From the NCBI RefSeq assembly GCF_963678975.1, contig NC_089273.1, positions 32,178,973 to 32,242,972 on the forward strand: DNA of 64,000 nucleotides, given 5' to 3'. Below are positions 1 through 11,197 of this stretch, piece by piece; the first letter of the stretch is position 1, and every line of letters starts with the position of its first letter. The translations under genes and the position numbers were made by a program. The notes beneath the pieces were generated by a model, which did no database searches, was not told the origin of the DNA, and saw nothing but the letters and a program-made list of their open reading frames with translations. The stretch comes from Dysidea avara (Eukaryota > Porifera > Demospongiae > Dictyoceratida > Dysideidae).

Positions 1-242
1 AACCAACAGTGTGTAACAATTACGCAATCGAGATTAGCTAATAAAAAACAACTGCTTGCCACGCCTACCAGATAAACCGCTTGGGGTAATGCTTTGAAAA
101 TCGTTCCACAGATGGAGTAATCATCGTAGAAAGGCTCATCAATGGTGTAGAAGAATCAGACTTAAAGCCACGGAGTTATAACACGAAATCCAACTTGGTG
201 CAGCAAGTGCTAGATCGAGATACTCTAATAGAGCAGTCATCC
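1..242 (+). repeat. Left module of composite satellite-foldback repeat, copy 1 (cut by window start)
   Basis: Non-coding. It resembles 25560-25900 in the same orientation: both carry the phrases CACGCCTACCAG and AAACCGCTT, then GATCGAGATACTCTAATAG, then a minisatellite array. That shared order makes it the left part of a composite repeat, truncated here by the window edge. Confidence 0.6.
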
Positions 243-258
243 TAATATAGAGCAGTCA
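212..258 (+). repeat. Short dispersed CTCTAATAG motif, two units
   Basis: Contains AGATCGAGATACTCTAATAG followed by AGCAGTCA, then a second, slightly altered unit. The same motif recurs on both strands across the window. Here it marks the boundary between the left module and the minisatellite. Confidence 0.8.
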
Positions 259-1830
259 CCCTGAAGAAAATTCAAGAGATCAGCTAGAAACAAGTAACCT
301 GTATAAAGATCAGCTAGAAACAAGTCACCCTGTAGAGAGATCAGCTGCAAACAATTCACCCTGTAGAGAGATCAGCTAGAAGAAGTTACTTTGTAGGGAG
401 TTCATGCAACTATGGAAAGAGATAGTTCAGCTAGAAGAAATCACCTTGTAGAGTTCAGCTACAAAGAAACCACCATGTAGAGAGTTCAGGTACAAACAAA
501 TTGCCCTGTAGAGAGATCAATAGAAGAAGTTACCTTGCAGAGAGTTCAGCTACAAAGAAACCATCATGTAGAGAGTTCAACTACAAACAAATCTCCCTGT
601 CGAGAGATCAGCTAGAAGAAGTTACCTTGTAGAGAGTTCGGCTACAAAGAAACCATCATGTAGAGAGTTAAGCTGCAAACAAATCCCCCAGTAGAAAGTT
701 CAGCTACAAACAAATCTCCCTGTAGAGAGATCAGCTAGAAGAAGTTTCCTTGTAGAGAGTTCACCTTCAAACAAATCACCCTGTAGAAAGATCAGCTAAA
801 AGAAGTCACCTTGTAGAGAGTTCAGTTACAAAAAAACCACCATGTAGAGAGCTCATCTACAAACTAGTGACCTTGTAGAGACATCAGCTAGAAGAAGATA
901 CCTTGTAGAGAGTTCAGCTACAAAGAAACCATTCTGTAAAGAGCTCAGCTGCAAACAAATCACCTATACAGAATTCAGCTACAAACAAATCACCCTGTAG
1001 AGAGATCAGCTAGAAGAAGTCACCTCATAGAAAGTTCAGTTACAAAGAAACCACCATGTAGAGAGTTCAGCTGCAAACTAGTGACCTTTTAGAGACATCA
1101 GCTAGAAAAGTTACCTTGTAGAGGGTTCAGCTACAGAGAAACCATTCTGTAAAGAGCTCAGCTGCAAACAAATCACCTGTACAGAATTCAGCTACAAACA
1201 AATTACCTTGTAGAGAGATCAGCTAGAAGGAATTACCTTGTAGATAGTTCAGCTACAAACAAATCACCCTGTAGAAAGATCAGTTAGAAGAAGTTACCTT
1301 GTAGGGAGTTCAGCTACAAAGAAACCATTTTGTAAAGAGCTCAGCTGAAAACAAATCATCTGTACAGAATTCAGCTACAAACAAATTACCTTGTAGAGAG
1401 ATCAGCTAGAAGAAGTTACCTCGTAGATAGTTCAGCTACAAAGAAATCTCCCTGTAGAGAGATCAGCTAGAAGAAAGTACCTTGTAGAGAGTTCAGCTAC
1501 AAAGAAACCACCATGTAGAGAATTCAGCTGCAAAGAAATCACTCTGTAGAAAATTCACCTACAAACAAATTGCCCTGTAGAAAGATCAGTTAGAAGAAGT
1601 TACCTTGTAGAGAGTTCAGCTACAAAGAAACCATTCTGTAAAGAGCTCAGCTGCAAACAAATCACCTGTACAGAATTCAGCTACAAACAAATCACCCTGT
1701 AAAGAGATCAGCTAGAAGAAGTTACCTTGTAGATCGTTCAGTTACAAACAATTCATCCTGTAGAGAGAGCATCTAGAAGAACTAACCTTGTAGAGTGTTC
1801 AGTTACAATGAACTACCATGGAGATTTCTG
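243..1830 (+). repeat. Minisatellite array 1 (about 30-bp units, higher-order)
   Basis: About 50 imperfect tandem units of 29-31 bp built on TGTAGAGAGTTCAGCTACAA. Several unit types differ in the second half (ending ACAAAGAAACCATCA, GCAAACAAATCACC, ACAAACAAATCTCCC or AGAAGAAGTTACCT) and recur in a fixed order. No reading frame spans it. Confidence 0.92.
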
Positions 1831-2014
1831 TAATCAATATAATGTTATGCATTATATATATATATAATTTGTACATTTACTGATAAAATATTTAAAGTAT
1901 ATACATCTACTTCATCTTTCTTCTTCCTGTAGTAAAGAAAAAAATATAGTTTTAAAAAGTTCCAAAGCCGGCCATAGGCCAGCTTTGGGGCATACAAATA
2001 CAAAAAGAAATGAA
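1831..2014 (+). repeat. Spacer of composite repeat, with 27-bp hairpin
   Basis: AT-rich spacer between array and palindrome. Positions 1962-1988 form a hairpin whose arms read CCAAAGCCGGCC and GGCCAGCTTTGG. The same spacer and hairpin occur at 22605-22809 (inverted) and 40551-40725. Confidence 0.75.
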
Positions 2015-2333
2015 ATCTAATCCAAAACAGCCAAGCTGTAAAAAAAAGTGTGCGGCCCTCAAAAAGGCTATGGTGAAAAAATATGTGAAATCCAAGGTGG
2101 CGGCCAAGAAATGGCTGTGATGGTAGGTTAATGGTAAAAATTTTAATAATGACAATTCAGCTGAATTTTGTGAAGCGGCACAAAATTCACCTGAATTGTC
2201 ATTATTAAAATTTTTACCATTAACCTACCATCACAGCCATTTCTTGGCCGCCACCTTGGATTTCACATTTTTTTCACCATAGCCTCTTTGAGGGCCGCAC
2301 ACTTTTTTACAGCTTGGCTGTTTTGGATTAGAT
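2015..2333. mobile_element. Foldback palindrome, copy 1 (319 bp)
   Basis: Near-perfect inverted repeat of about 155 bp arms around a short loop near 2170. It begins ATCTAATCCAAAACAGCC and ends with the complement. The open frame at 1952-2155 on the minus strand is only this palindrome read through. Copies at 22286-22604 and 40726-41048 have nearly identical length. A larger palindrome at 29184-29814 shares the terminal 40 bp or so, so this looks like a foldback element family. Confidence 0.88.
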
Positions 2334-2339
2334 ATATAT

Positions 2340-2760
2340 AGTTATTGCTGCATCATGATGCAATGGAGACAATATATAAATATATATATATATAATATTG
2401 ATGTACATACTTAAATATTATAAATATTATTGTTGCAACTCTAGTACATGTATACATGAACCATGCCCACTTATATCAAGAATGTGTGTCACAGTGTAGA
2501 CATACTAAAGCTATACCCACTCATCTGGAGTTTGTTTTTACTGCCTGTAAATGGAGCCACACCAACTCATAACTGTGTGTTGCTACCAGTAAACTTATTT
2601 CCAGCTATCATGCAATCATTGTGTATCTTTATGAACCGCTGTCAATACATCATCTCATAAGACCTGCTACCATGGTAGAATCTACTGGGCCTCTGCAGAA
2701 GTGGAGTCATTGTTTTCATAGTTTTTATCACAGTGTACATTCTTACATCATTAATGTAAG
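2340..2760 (+). repeat. Dispersed non-coding repeat, related to 32445-32790
   Basis: Shares ordered blocks with 32445-32790, including GATGCAATGGAGAC, GCAACTCTAG, GACATACT and GCTACCATGGT. No coding signal. The left part resembles a short hAT-like MITE ending in GCAACTCTAG. Confidence 0.55.
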
Positions 2761-4777
2761 AAATGTTCAAAATTATTCAGGTGTATTTTAATAATGTGCA
2801 ACCTCAATTTGAGGATAAATCCACATACATTACATTACGTACATTACACTTACAGTAACTAAGCTATGTATTACATGATTAAAGAGTTAATGTTGCCACT
2901 ATGATGTTAATTTTCTGAGAAAATTAATGATTTCAACTGCTGTTTAAAGATGGATAATGATGGTTGTTGGATAAGTTTTGAGGTAGCGAGTTATAGCCTG
3001 ATTTACTTGGAAAAAAGGAATTACTGCGTTTTGTTGTTCAAGCATATACGTGACAGAATCTTTGACTGTGACCTATGGTGAATGAATTAACAGGAATAAT
3101 GTCAGTAGGTAGGGTGAGGGATTTTGATCAAGTTATTAACAATCTTATAGAATAGGATGATACTAGAAACTTTTCTTCTACATTCAAGACTGGAGATGCT
3201 AAGATCCAAAAACATGCATACAAATGTTAGCTACCCTACTGAAGTGGAAATAATTACCTGTTATAAATCTTGCACTCTATCTTTACACTCGATCAATGTT
3301 CAATATCTATATGGGTATGAGGTGACCAGACTGGGTAGGCTTACTCTATTATTGGATGTATCATGGTGTTATAACATTTTAGCTTGAAGTGAGATGGATA
3401 AGATTTCAGATTTCTTTGTAAGAATGCATTTTTAACTAGCCATTCACATACCTATGTAACAATCCACATTATTTATTACTGTGCAAGACCTAAAAATTGA
3501 GTGTAAAAGGTGCACTATAGTTAAAATTTAATAATGTTCTACACTTGATGCATTAATAATTTTCAGGATTCCAGAAGATTGTTCCATTGCTGAATTGTTG
3601 AAGGGAAAAAGTAGTAATGGTATGAGTTGATACTGGTGGGAGGTAGTAAAAATCTCATTTGGTGCCCTCTTGTATTATTTATTATGAATAGGTGGTCGGA
3701 GGAAGAAAATGTCATCTGTATTGATTTCTACTAAATTATTAACAATCTTGTACAAACATTAATGTCAATTTTGATTCATTTCTTCTCTCTGCTAAAGTCA
3801 AATCAAGTTTTTTTGACATTTCTGTAACACTAACATAAGGTGAGTAATTATCTATGTATAAAGCTGTAATGCTGTCTGTCTGCATTTCTCCTCATAATGC
3901 TATTAACTCAACAATATAAACATGTATTGACATGACACTTCCACAAAATTAAGTGCATGTCATCTAGCAACTCCAAGTTTGTTGTTACAAATCACTACAT
4001 GCTTTCATTTGTTCTCTATAGTGCCGTGAAGATGCAAGTGTCGAGCCAAAGCTCAGTGAAATTCTTTCTATAATACTATAAACCACATACATGACTGAAA
4101 GTAAACACCTATGCCATTCAACTTGCCTGCAGATTTATAAACACTATTTAGTTGACTCCATGTCAGTATGTGCTGTTGGCATTGTGGTCAAACATGAGCT
4201 TCATAATCCCAATTCCATCTGCTGGTGTGGGTTCAAATTCACATAGAATGAATTTCTTCTTTTTTTTGCTTAGTCAAAATTTTGTGCACCTGGTTTGTTT
4301 TTTAATCTTTATTACACATTTCCCCCTGTTATGAATTATCTGATTGTAAAGCTTACCTCATCTCTCATTGGGAATTTCAGTGTTGGATACAGAGGGTTGA
4401 AATGGTTTCAGCTGAAATCCCTCTGAAAATAGTGTGTGCTTCCTAAATTATGATTAGTAAAATCACAAAGAGTTATACATAGTGCATTGCCAAACTTCAT
4501 ACTTTTGTCTTGGAATCACTGAAAATGCCATCACAACGTTTAAAGGTGATAAGTGCCTCTAAAATAATTATTATTGTTAAAGTGCTGCTTTGCTTCAAAA
4601 CTTTCTGCGAAAGCCTATAATTATAGATTGGTAAGATTCAACTGTAAAATGTTGCATGTTGGAGTGATCTTTTCTGATTCATTACTAGCTAGTTCACACC
4701 ATAGAACTATGTAGTTATAGGCCAATGAGCTATCATGTTAATATTCACCCCAGCTGGACAGTCTGGGATCACAGTTG
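2761..4777. other. AT-rich intergenic DNA without recognised genes
   Basis: Only short, unrelated frames on both strands. A fragment at about 4380-4440 (GGTTTCAGCTGAAA context) recurs at about 7605-7645 and is probably another degenerate repeat end. I recognise nothing else. Confidence 0.5.
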
Positions 4778-5352
4778 TTGAAAACCAGAGTTGGGGTAGT
4801 TACTTCAGAAAAGTAACTAGTTACTAGTTACACGTTACTTTTATCCCATGTAACTTAGTTACAGTTACAATTACTTTTCAAAAGGTAACTAAGTACTCTA
4901 GTTACTAGTTACTTTCGTAGTATCAATTATGACTTGTTTTTAGCTCTTGTAACATGAATTTTGCTCAGGAATGTATCATTAAGGGATGCAGTACATATGT
5001 GCACTTAAAATAACAATTCTGTTGCTCTTTCAGGTCAGTTTTAATTAATGCTACGTCTGTTACTCAAGCTGAATCATAGAGAACAGTACACAGAATGTGC
5101 TTACTTAATGTAGCTGTATATTGCACAAAAATTTGAAGTGCTCTTGCTTTTAAAACATAATTATTTATAGTTACAAATGTAACTAATATAACTAGTTACT
5201 ATTGTAACTTAGTTACTTTTCAGACAATTACTCCTAGTTACAAGTTACTAGTTACAAAGCAAGTAACTAGTTATATTACTAGTTACTTTAAAAGTAATCC
5301 GTTACGTAACTTAGTTACAAAAGTAACTAGGTACCCCAACTCTGTTGAAAAC
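4778..5352. mobile_element. hAT-type MITE (559 bp) with 8-bp target duplication
   Basis: The element runs 4786-5344. It starts CAGAGTTGGGGTAGTTACTT and ends with the inverted CCCCAACTCTG. It is flanked on both sides by TTGAAAAC (4778-4785 and 5345-5352). An 8-bp duplication and a CAG-type terminus fit the hAT superfamily. The interior is rich in GTAACTAGTTACT repeats in both orientations, giving long subterminal inverted repeats, and has no reading frame. Confidence 0.93.
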
Positions 5353-6470
5353 TTCCTGAACCTGTGGTGTTTTAGAAAAGGAAGACAGATAAAAGTGTCA
5401 TAAAAGGGTTCACAATAAAATACAGTGGCAGATCTAGAAATTTTCAGAAGGGGTTACATGTTTTACTGTGTCACCAATAAATAATACCTCTCTAATAATA
5501 CCTCTCCTGTGTTAATTTTCACTGTGCAGCTCTTTACTGTAGTACAGGTAGGATATAGAGCAGGAGTGCAAGTATCACTTAGTTGAGTAGGTTATACGTA
5601 AGCTCACTTGAAATACATGCATGTGATGTAAAAAATGTCGCTCTCACTAGCTACACCCATATCCCCATAAGCACATTATATATGCCTACTAAACACCTCA
5701 GCACATAGTTTCATACTTAACTTTTTGTCACTGAAGTTAAGTAGTTATTATACTGATAGAGTGTATATATTATGCAGGGAAATAAAGTCCTGCACATATA
5801 AGGCAGGTACTGTATGACTTACTTTTCCACTGTAAATGACTTTTTATTTCATGCACCATTCTTTCTCACTATGCACTTATACCATTTTCAAAAAAATCCT
5901 AACACTTTTTAGTGTTTCTTTTTTACTTGCAATGAAGGTCATTGAGTATAAGCTTTTAAGCAAGTTGATGTTGATAGGCAGGATAAACTGGGTACATAGA
6001 GGTGAGCAGCAATAATGTGATGTAACTAGAATAATATATATATTGTGCCAGTAGTGTGCCCACAGTCATTTCGAATAAGTGAGTTAATTGCTTAGTGATT
6101 TTGTCACCAAGTTATTGATTGGACAGGTATACTACATATAGCATGTGTACACTCATTCCAACACTCATTATACTTTGAAAGTGACATCACTGTGCATGCT
6201 GCATACATGAATGGTGCTGATATTTCAAGTAATAGCTTGCCATTACCATTAACTTATTGTAGAAATGTGGAGATGGTCCTGACCTCAAGCCTCTCTTATT
6301 TAGATGAAAGGCTTGACCTTATCAATGCCAATCATTACCTATCAACAGTTCTTTGTCATCAGTAGAATCAGGCTAGAGGTGTACATATGATCAAAAGTGA
6401 ACTTGTAGCAGTGCGTTTGTACAGGCCATACTGGGAGTTAGACACTCTCCCCTATGCAAACAAGCACACA
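5353..6470. other. AT-rich DNA without recognised features
   Basis: No reading frame of note. The start (5400-5450, GGCAGATCTAGAAATT) resembles a decayed hAT terminus. I see nothing else that I can name. Confidence 0.4.
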
Positions 6471-6476
6471 AGAAAT

Positions 6477-7435
6477 TTTGGAATTTTCAACTAGAATGGG
6501 GACCATAGCAAATTGATAAAAAGTACAGAAACAAGCTGGAGTAGTGCATGATATTAAATCACAGTAAGAAGTCTTATATTCCTACTGTGCATTTCCATTA
6601 TGGTATCTTGAGCATGGTAGGGGTACTGTTTTACTGTGATTTAATATCGTACACTACTCCAGCTCGTATCAGAACTTTTTATTAATGTGCCATGGTCACT
6701 ACTCTAGTTGAAAATTCCATTTTTTTGTACTTATTTGTTAACTTATATTGTAAAATAGAATTATTATGACTGGTGAACCCACGCATACCACATCAAAAGA
6801 AAGAAATGGTGCCATAAACCTCAGCTACCATTTATCGTCTGACAGTGAAACATCCATTATGCTTTGTTGCCAGCTACATATTCGACTCATTACATAGCAG
6901 TACGAATCAAGAACTGTTCAAAAAGCACCTCTGCAATCAAAGCCACAATGAAAAATATGGATGATTTCCGTCATGAAGGGTAACCATCACGTGCTACCAT
7001 CAAATCAACACTCTTCGCTATCAGCAAAGATGAATGGGACACAAAGGAGGACACTAGTAAGTCAATGAAGAATGCATTGTATGTACTGCGGTATGCCAAA
7101 AGGCACCTCTTGGGATGAAGCGTCGTCGAACAGTGAAAAAAATCAAGCCTGTAACCTTAGCTGTTATCGAGTTATGCTAGCTTGTCTGAAGGAATCAGTC
7201 AGTCAGTCAGCCAGCCAGCCAATCAGTCAGTAGAAAATTCCATTTAATATTTTTTTAAATTCCGTAGCAACTTGTTTAAAGCATTTCGGGCCAACCTGAA
7301 GACTTGTTTGGGCTTAGTTTTACCTAACTAATAGTGCTTTATCGTCATCAAGGAAAAGTGAAGCTGGTTTTTGGGTGACGTTTTTAATGGACCATGCCCA
7401 CACCTTTGTGGTCCCTACTATATAGTGCTATTGTA
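6477..7435 (-). mobile_element. Composite hairpin repeat, copy A
   Basis: Positions 6477-6720 form a hairpin with arms of about 90 bp (arm phrases AGCTGGAGTAGTGCATGA and TTACTGTGATTTAATAT). It is followed by a spacer and a body at 6780-7435 ending GGTCCCTACTATATAG. The whole arrangement recurs in opposite orientation at 61190-62550, so it moves as a unit. The body holds a decayed coding-like block (about 6915-7110). A CAGT microsatellite lies at 7196-7230. Confidence 0.7.
6915..7110 (+). pseudogene. Coding-like block inside composite repeat, copy A
   Basis: Reads as a protein-like stretch containing TIKSTLFAISKDEWDTKED, with an in-frame stop. The copy at 61891-62129 (minus strand) gives TIKSTLFAVSKHEWGTKED, and the two differ by a frame-preserving 3-nt gap. 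I do not recognise the family. It may be a transposon-borne exon or a captured gene fragment. Confidence 0.4.
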
Positions 7436-7981
7436 CTGTATAATAAGGAATTAGGATGCTTACTATTTCTTTGTCTTAATTGTATATTTTATTTTGCTGC
7501 ATTTTTCATTAACAGTTTTGGCTTTCATTTGGAAGCATGATAGCTACAAACATTTCTAATGATTCCTCTATCATACTTTAGTGCATAGCAGTGGCAGATA
7601 CAGGGTGGTTACAATGGTTTCAGCTGAAACCCCTCTGAAAATAAGTGTCTGCAAGGATGATTAAGCCCACAAAGGTCATACGTATCTCATGACCCAGATT
7701 ATGCTACTTGCTGTATACAGAACTTTAAAAGTAAATAATATAGATACTACTCACATTAATGTCATGTATCATGACAATATATACATATACTATCCTCTTG
7801 ACACTTGGAGAAACATACACACCTGCAAATAATTATAAAACTCTAATTTCTAGGGCAAAGATGAACTATCTATACATTATTATGGAATGGAATTGAATTA
7901 AACTCCATTTTGGGTACATTGCTACAAACCATTCTGATAATATTCATTGGCTATTACCCTAGGAAATATTTACAGCTAATC

Positions 7982-8234
7982 TATGACTGGGCCTGTGAAA
8001 ATAGGACATGTGGGCACATGATTTTTGCCTACTTTTTCAAACTTTCATCACTCATAACTTTTTAGTATTATGCTGTTGCAATGCAATTTTAAGCTCTTGG
8101 TAAATATGTAATTGGCTTTATGATGCAAGTTACAGAATGCAGATATTCTGTTCCAGCACTGAGATATGACCTGTTGTGTGAGGGGGTGTAGTTTGTGCAC
8201 ACATTCCCAGCTGTTTTCGCAGGCCTGGTCACTA
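7982..8234. mobile_element. TGTGAC-family MITE, 249 bp
   Basis: The element at 7984-8232 begins TGACTGGGCCTG and ends CAGGCCTGGTCAC, flanked by TA on both sides. The paralogous sequence near 12905 has no insert, which fixes both borders. About 80% similar to the next copy at 8391-8641. No coding capacity. Confidence 0.92.
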
Positions 8235-8388
8235 AGGATAGTTCAATATTTCTCTTCTAAAATTAATAGCAACCATATCATGACAGAGAATGACCTCAAT
8301 ACTTAACTGTATTGAATTTGTTTAACCTATAACACTAGACTGCAAGACAATCAACCACTAGATAATACTGATCAATAGTGTACCTCAA

Positions 8389-8643
8389 TATGTGACTGGG
8401 CCTGCAAAAATAGGGCATGTGGGCATATGATTTTTGCCTACTTTTTCAAACTTCCATCACTCATACCTTTTAATACTATTATGCTATGGTAATGCAATTT
8501 TCAATTCTTAGTATGCTAGTAAGTGGCTTTACGATGCAAGTTACAGAATGTAAATATTCTGTTCCAGTACTGAAATACGACCTGTAGTGTGATGGGGTGT
8601 AGTTTGTGCCCACATGCCCTGTTTTCGCAGGCCCGGTCACATA
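8389..8643. mobile_element. TGTGAC-family MITE, 251 bp, with empty-site proof
   Basis: The element at 8391-8641 has terminal repeats of about 36 bp (TGTGACTGGGCCTGC at left, GCAGGCCCGGTCACA at right). It is flanked by TA at 8389-8390 and 8642-8643. The paralogous site near 13073 reads AAATATTGTGATTAATTCC with one TA and no insert. The target duplication is therefore exactly TA. Confidence 0.95.
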
Positions 8644-9321
8644 TCGTGATTAATTCCTCACATTAAAAATCATAGTTAAGGATACCAACATGTTAACTTG
8701 AATTTGTTGTCATATAACTGTTCAAGAGAAGCTATAATAAGATCATTGTTTATATTTCTCTATTTCACTAAGTGAAATAGTGTTACACACTGAATCTGTT
8801 ATGATGATTTTTCATTCGTGCAAAACTACTCAACCTTCTTGGCAAACTCAGAAAGGGCAATAAATATTAACATTGTTCTGTAATGTTATTCATCATGATG
8901 CAGTACTTAGACAATCAGCTACTGTATAGAAAAATCCAATTAATTTCACAATGTAACTGCAATGTCCATTTATCAACATACTTGTAGTCACTTTCTCAGT
9001 ACATTTAATCAGAAAATACTACAATCGCATTTCCTCGATCTATTATTTTAGTATTACCATAACTGACTTTGCTAAGTAAGTGTAATTGTGTACCTTGCAA
9101 CCATTCTTGGAACCTGAGTGTTATCTGCTACCCAACTAAACACTGAGTAACAACTTGTACTAGATGTTGAGCAGTACAATAAAACTCAAGTTGTGCGGTG
9201 TATGTGGCTCAAGTTTCTCTTTTCATTAAACTGGTACATTGGTATGGAAACCTTGAAAGTTGTGTCACAGTATAGCTATGTAATTATTTATTTCAGTCCT
9301 CTTTATACAAACTTTTGGTTA

Positions 9322-9475
9322 TAGAATTCATTTTCACTTTGGTTTGAAATCAGCACTGTGGTTTTTCATGGTATATATGAAATCAACATTGTGGTTTTTC
9401 ATAGTATATATACCATGAAAAACCACAGTGCTGATTTCAAATCAAAGTGAAAGTAAAAGTGAATCCTTTTGTCAA
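9322..9475. repeat. Hairpin repeat (CAGCACTGTGG...CCACAGTGCTG)
   Basis: Inverted repeat whose arms both contain TGTGGTTTTTCAT or its complement and GATTTCAAA. It recurs in copy b at about 13735-13925 with an extra half-unit, and a weak single arm lies at about 11830-11930. It may be an old MITE carried with the duplicated segment. Confidence 0.7.
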
Positions 9476-9861
9476 AAGTTTGTGGTTGGTTTCTTTGAAA
9501 TCACTGTCAGTATGTAATGCTTAATAAAATGGTTAACATCAGTTATGTAGTGCCAAGTACATTGCTAATGTATCATATTGGTATCACACGGTACGGTAGT
9601 ACCGTTTAAGCAGGGATCACCGAAAATTTCGCGCGCCGCCCAAATCCCGCCTTTGAAAATCATTCTAGAGACATCTTACGAGACGAAAATCACCTTTACG
9701 GAATAGTACTAGTCCATATGATATTTAACACAGCATTAATTATAATAAAACACTTACAGGTGGCCGAATATAGAATTTTAAATAACCGCCGGAAAAACTC
9801 ACTGACTATAGGGCCTGACCCGACGCCTGACCACAGTCGCAAGCCAAACGAAGCAGCACAC

Positions 9862-9975
9862 GGCCACCATTTTACGTCACAAAAACAAACTCACCAGTGG
9901 GATATGCCTTTTTGGGGGTCCGATGAGTGTAGGCCTTCTGCGCCTTGTCTTTTCTTTTATCTTCAATCAAGCTGC
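9862..9975 (-). other. Exon-like block in duplicated repeat (minus strand)
   Basis: On the minus strand this reads as a lysine-rich stretch containing LIEDKRKDKAQKAYT, followed by GTGAGTTTG, a good splice donor. The paralogous block at 19690-19800 gives LIEDKRKDKAQRACT and keeps the same donor. The reading frame is kept despite substitutions. It may be a relic exon or chance; I do not recognise the protein. Confidence 0.3.
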
Positions 9976-10334
9976 TCAGTTGTCTTCTTATCGTATCGAA
10001 GCGTTAATTTTCCGTATCAACACTTTCTTTCAGCTGCATATTTAGACGCCACAGAATTATTTCAGAGCTGGATTTCAGAAGCGCTTCAGTCCTCGGCTGG
10101 CTCTACTATAACAGCAGATATCTGCAACTTTCATGATTCAGGGATCCCGTTCGCAACCACACCCATGCATCAAATAAAAGATCTAGGTGGACTATTAAAT
10201 AGCGATATATAGAGTATGAAGACCATGCATGCACACAGACCTCTTAACAGACTAGCTATATTATAATTACTTAACGGTGAACAAGATGACCTCACCCATT
10301 ATTGGTATAGCTAGCTGCACACCCTTGACTGACT

Positions 10335-10404
10335 CGCGATACTCTAATACAACAGTTACTCTAATACAACAGTCATGTATATGATATTCTAATTGAACAG
10401 TCAC
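10335..10404 (+). repeat. Dispersed CTCTAATA motif, three degenerate units
   Basis: Three successive units reading GATACTCTAATACAACAGTT and close variants ending in CAGTCAC. The paralogous position is 20400-20451 in copy b. Confidence 0.65.
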
Positions 10405-10439
10405 AAGTTACACTGTAGCTAGATAAATGTACCAAAGTA

Positions 10440-10537
10440 GGGACTTCCCATCAAGCTATGCTGTAATACCATCATTCATATCTTGTTTCACTACTTTTAT
10501 TGCATAGATCCCTACTTCATTTTTAAATTAACAATTT
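10440..10537. repeat. Half of a GAAGTAGGGAT hairpin MITE
   Basis: Matches the right arm (about 20650-20748) of the full hairpin in copy b. It ends ATCCCTACTTCATTTT. Related hairpins are at 20520-20757 and 60870-61015. Here only one arm is present. Confidence 0.65.
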
Positions 10538-10788
10538 TAAAAATACTAGTAAGATGTAGCAGCTGTACGTGCATTAGTTAACCAATATGAATTAAGCTTT
10601 GTTTTAGCTGTTTGTTTTGTTGCAAATTCTATGCCCATTAACAAAATGTTCATTGTCTATTTTCCTACGCAGGTGTCCAATTAATCCAGGCATTAAACAC
10701 TGTAACTTGATTTGCTAACCGTAGATTTTATGGTACAGATTGCATTGTTTTATGTATCAAGTCCATGTCATTTGTAGGCCTGGTCACA

Positions 10789-11022
10789 TTGACCAGATTT
10801 GCAAAAATGTGTCTTTCCACACATTTTAAATACCAGAAACAAAATAATGTAACAGTTGACTCCTTACATTGCTTTTAGCATCAAAATGCAGCCAGATACT
10901 GTAGCTATACTCGGGAATATTTTAGGCAATTATATGGCATGATTAAAAAGTTATGAAGCTTCAAAGTTATATATGGGTTAAGTTTTGTGTGTGAAAAAGG
11001 TACCTTTTCGCAAATAGTCACA
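10789..11022. mobile_element. TGTGAC-family MITE, 234 bp
   Basis: Starts TTGACCAGATTTGCAAAAA and ends TTTTCGCAAATAGTCACA. Orthologous to 21033-21271 within the duplication, so it was present before the duplication. A right end of another family member (GGCCTGGTCACA) abuts its left side in both copies. Confidence 0.85.
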
Positions 11023-11135
11023 CACATATTATATATATTATGAGGGTCATGAAATCCAGTCACATATATATATATTATGAGGGTCATATATAACACATTG
11101 TGAGGGTCATATTATATATATTATGTGCAGGCACA
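11023..11135. repeat. AT microsatellite with TATGAGGGTCAT units
   Basis: Short tandem units of ATATATTATGAGGGTCAT, three times with variation, next to the end of the preceding MITE. A single TTATGAGGGTCAT recurs near 11650. Confidence 0.7.
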
Positions 11136-11197
11136 AAAAAAAATTCAGAGAACTGCTTTACTATACAATTGTATAAGTAAAATGATGTCATCAAGGG

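Larger units (their letters stand above)
7650..9722 (+). repeat. Duplicated segment, first part, copy a
   Basis: Non-coding block colinear with 12575-14405. Shared landmarks are GATTAAGCCCA, CATGACCCAGATT, the 9340-9470 hairpin and ACATCTTACGAGACGA. This copy carries two MITEs (7984-8232 and 8391-8641) that copy b lacks. It continues directly into the second part at 9725. Confidence 0.88.
9725..11022 (+). repeat. Duplicated segment, second part, copy a
   Basis: Colinear with 19553-21271. Shared landmarks are ACTATAGGGCCTGACC, GCACACGGCCACCATTTTA, CTTGTCTTTTCTTTTATC, the GAAGTAGGGAT block and the terminal MITE. Copy b has extra DNA at about 19803-20072 and one extra hairpin arm at about 20480-20650. 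The 164-codon open frame here (9718-10212) does not survive in copy b, so I do not call a gene on that strand. Confidence 0.87.

Noticed and set aside
243-1830. CRISPR array
   Set aside because: Unit length is near 30 bp but there are no unique spacers; the whole unit is repeated with drift. It is a tandem minisatellite in eukaryotic DNA.
9718-10212. 164-codon open frame on the plus strand as a gene
   Set aside because: The duplicated copy at 19581 onwards carries frameshifts and stops, there is no recognised domain, and the region is repeat DNA. Long openness is probably chance.
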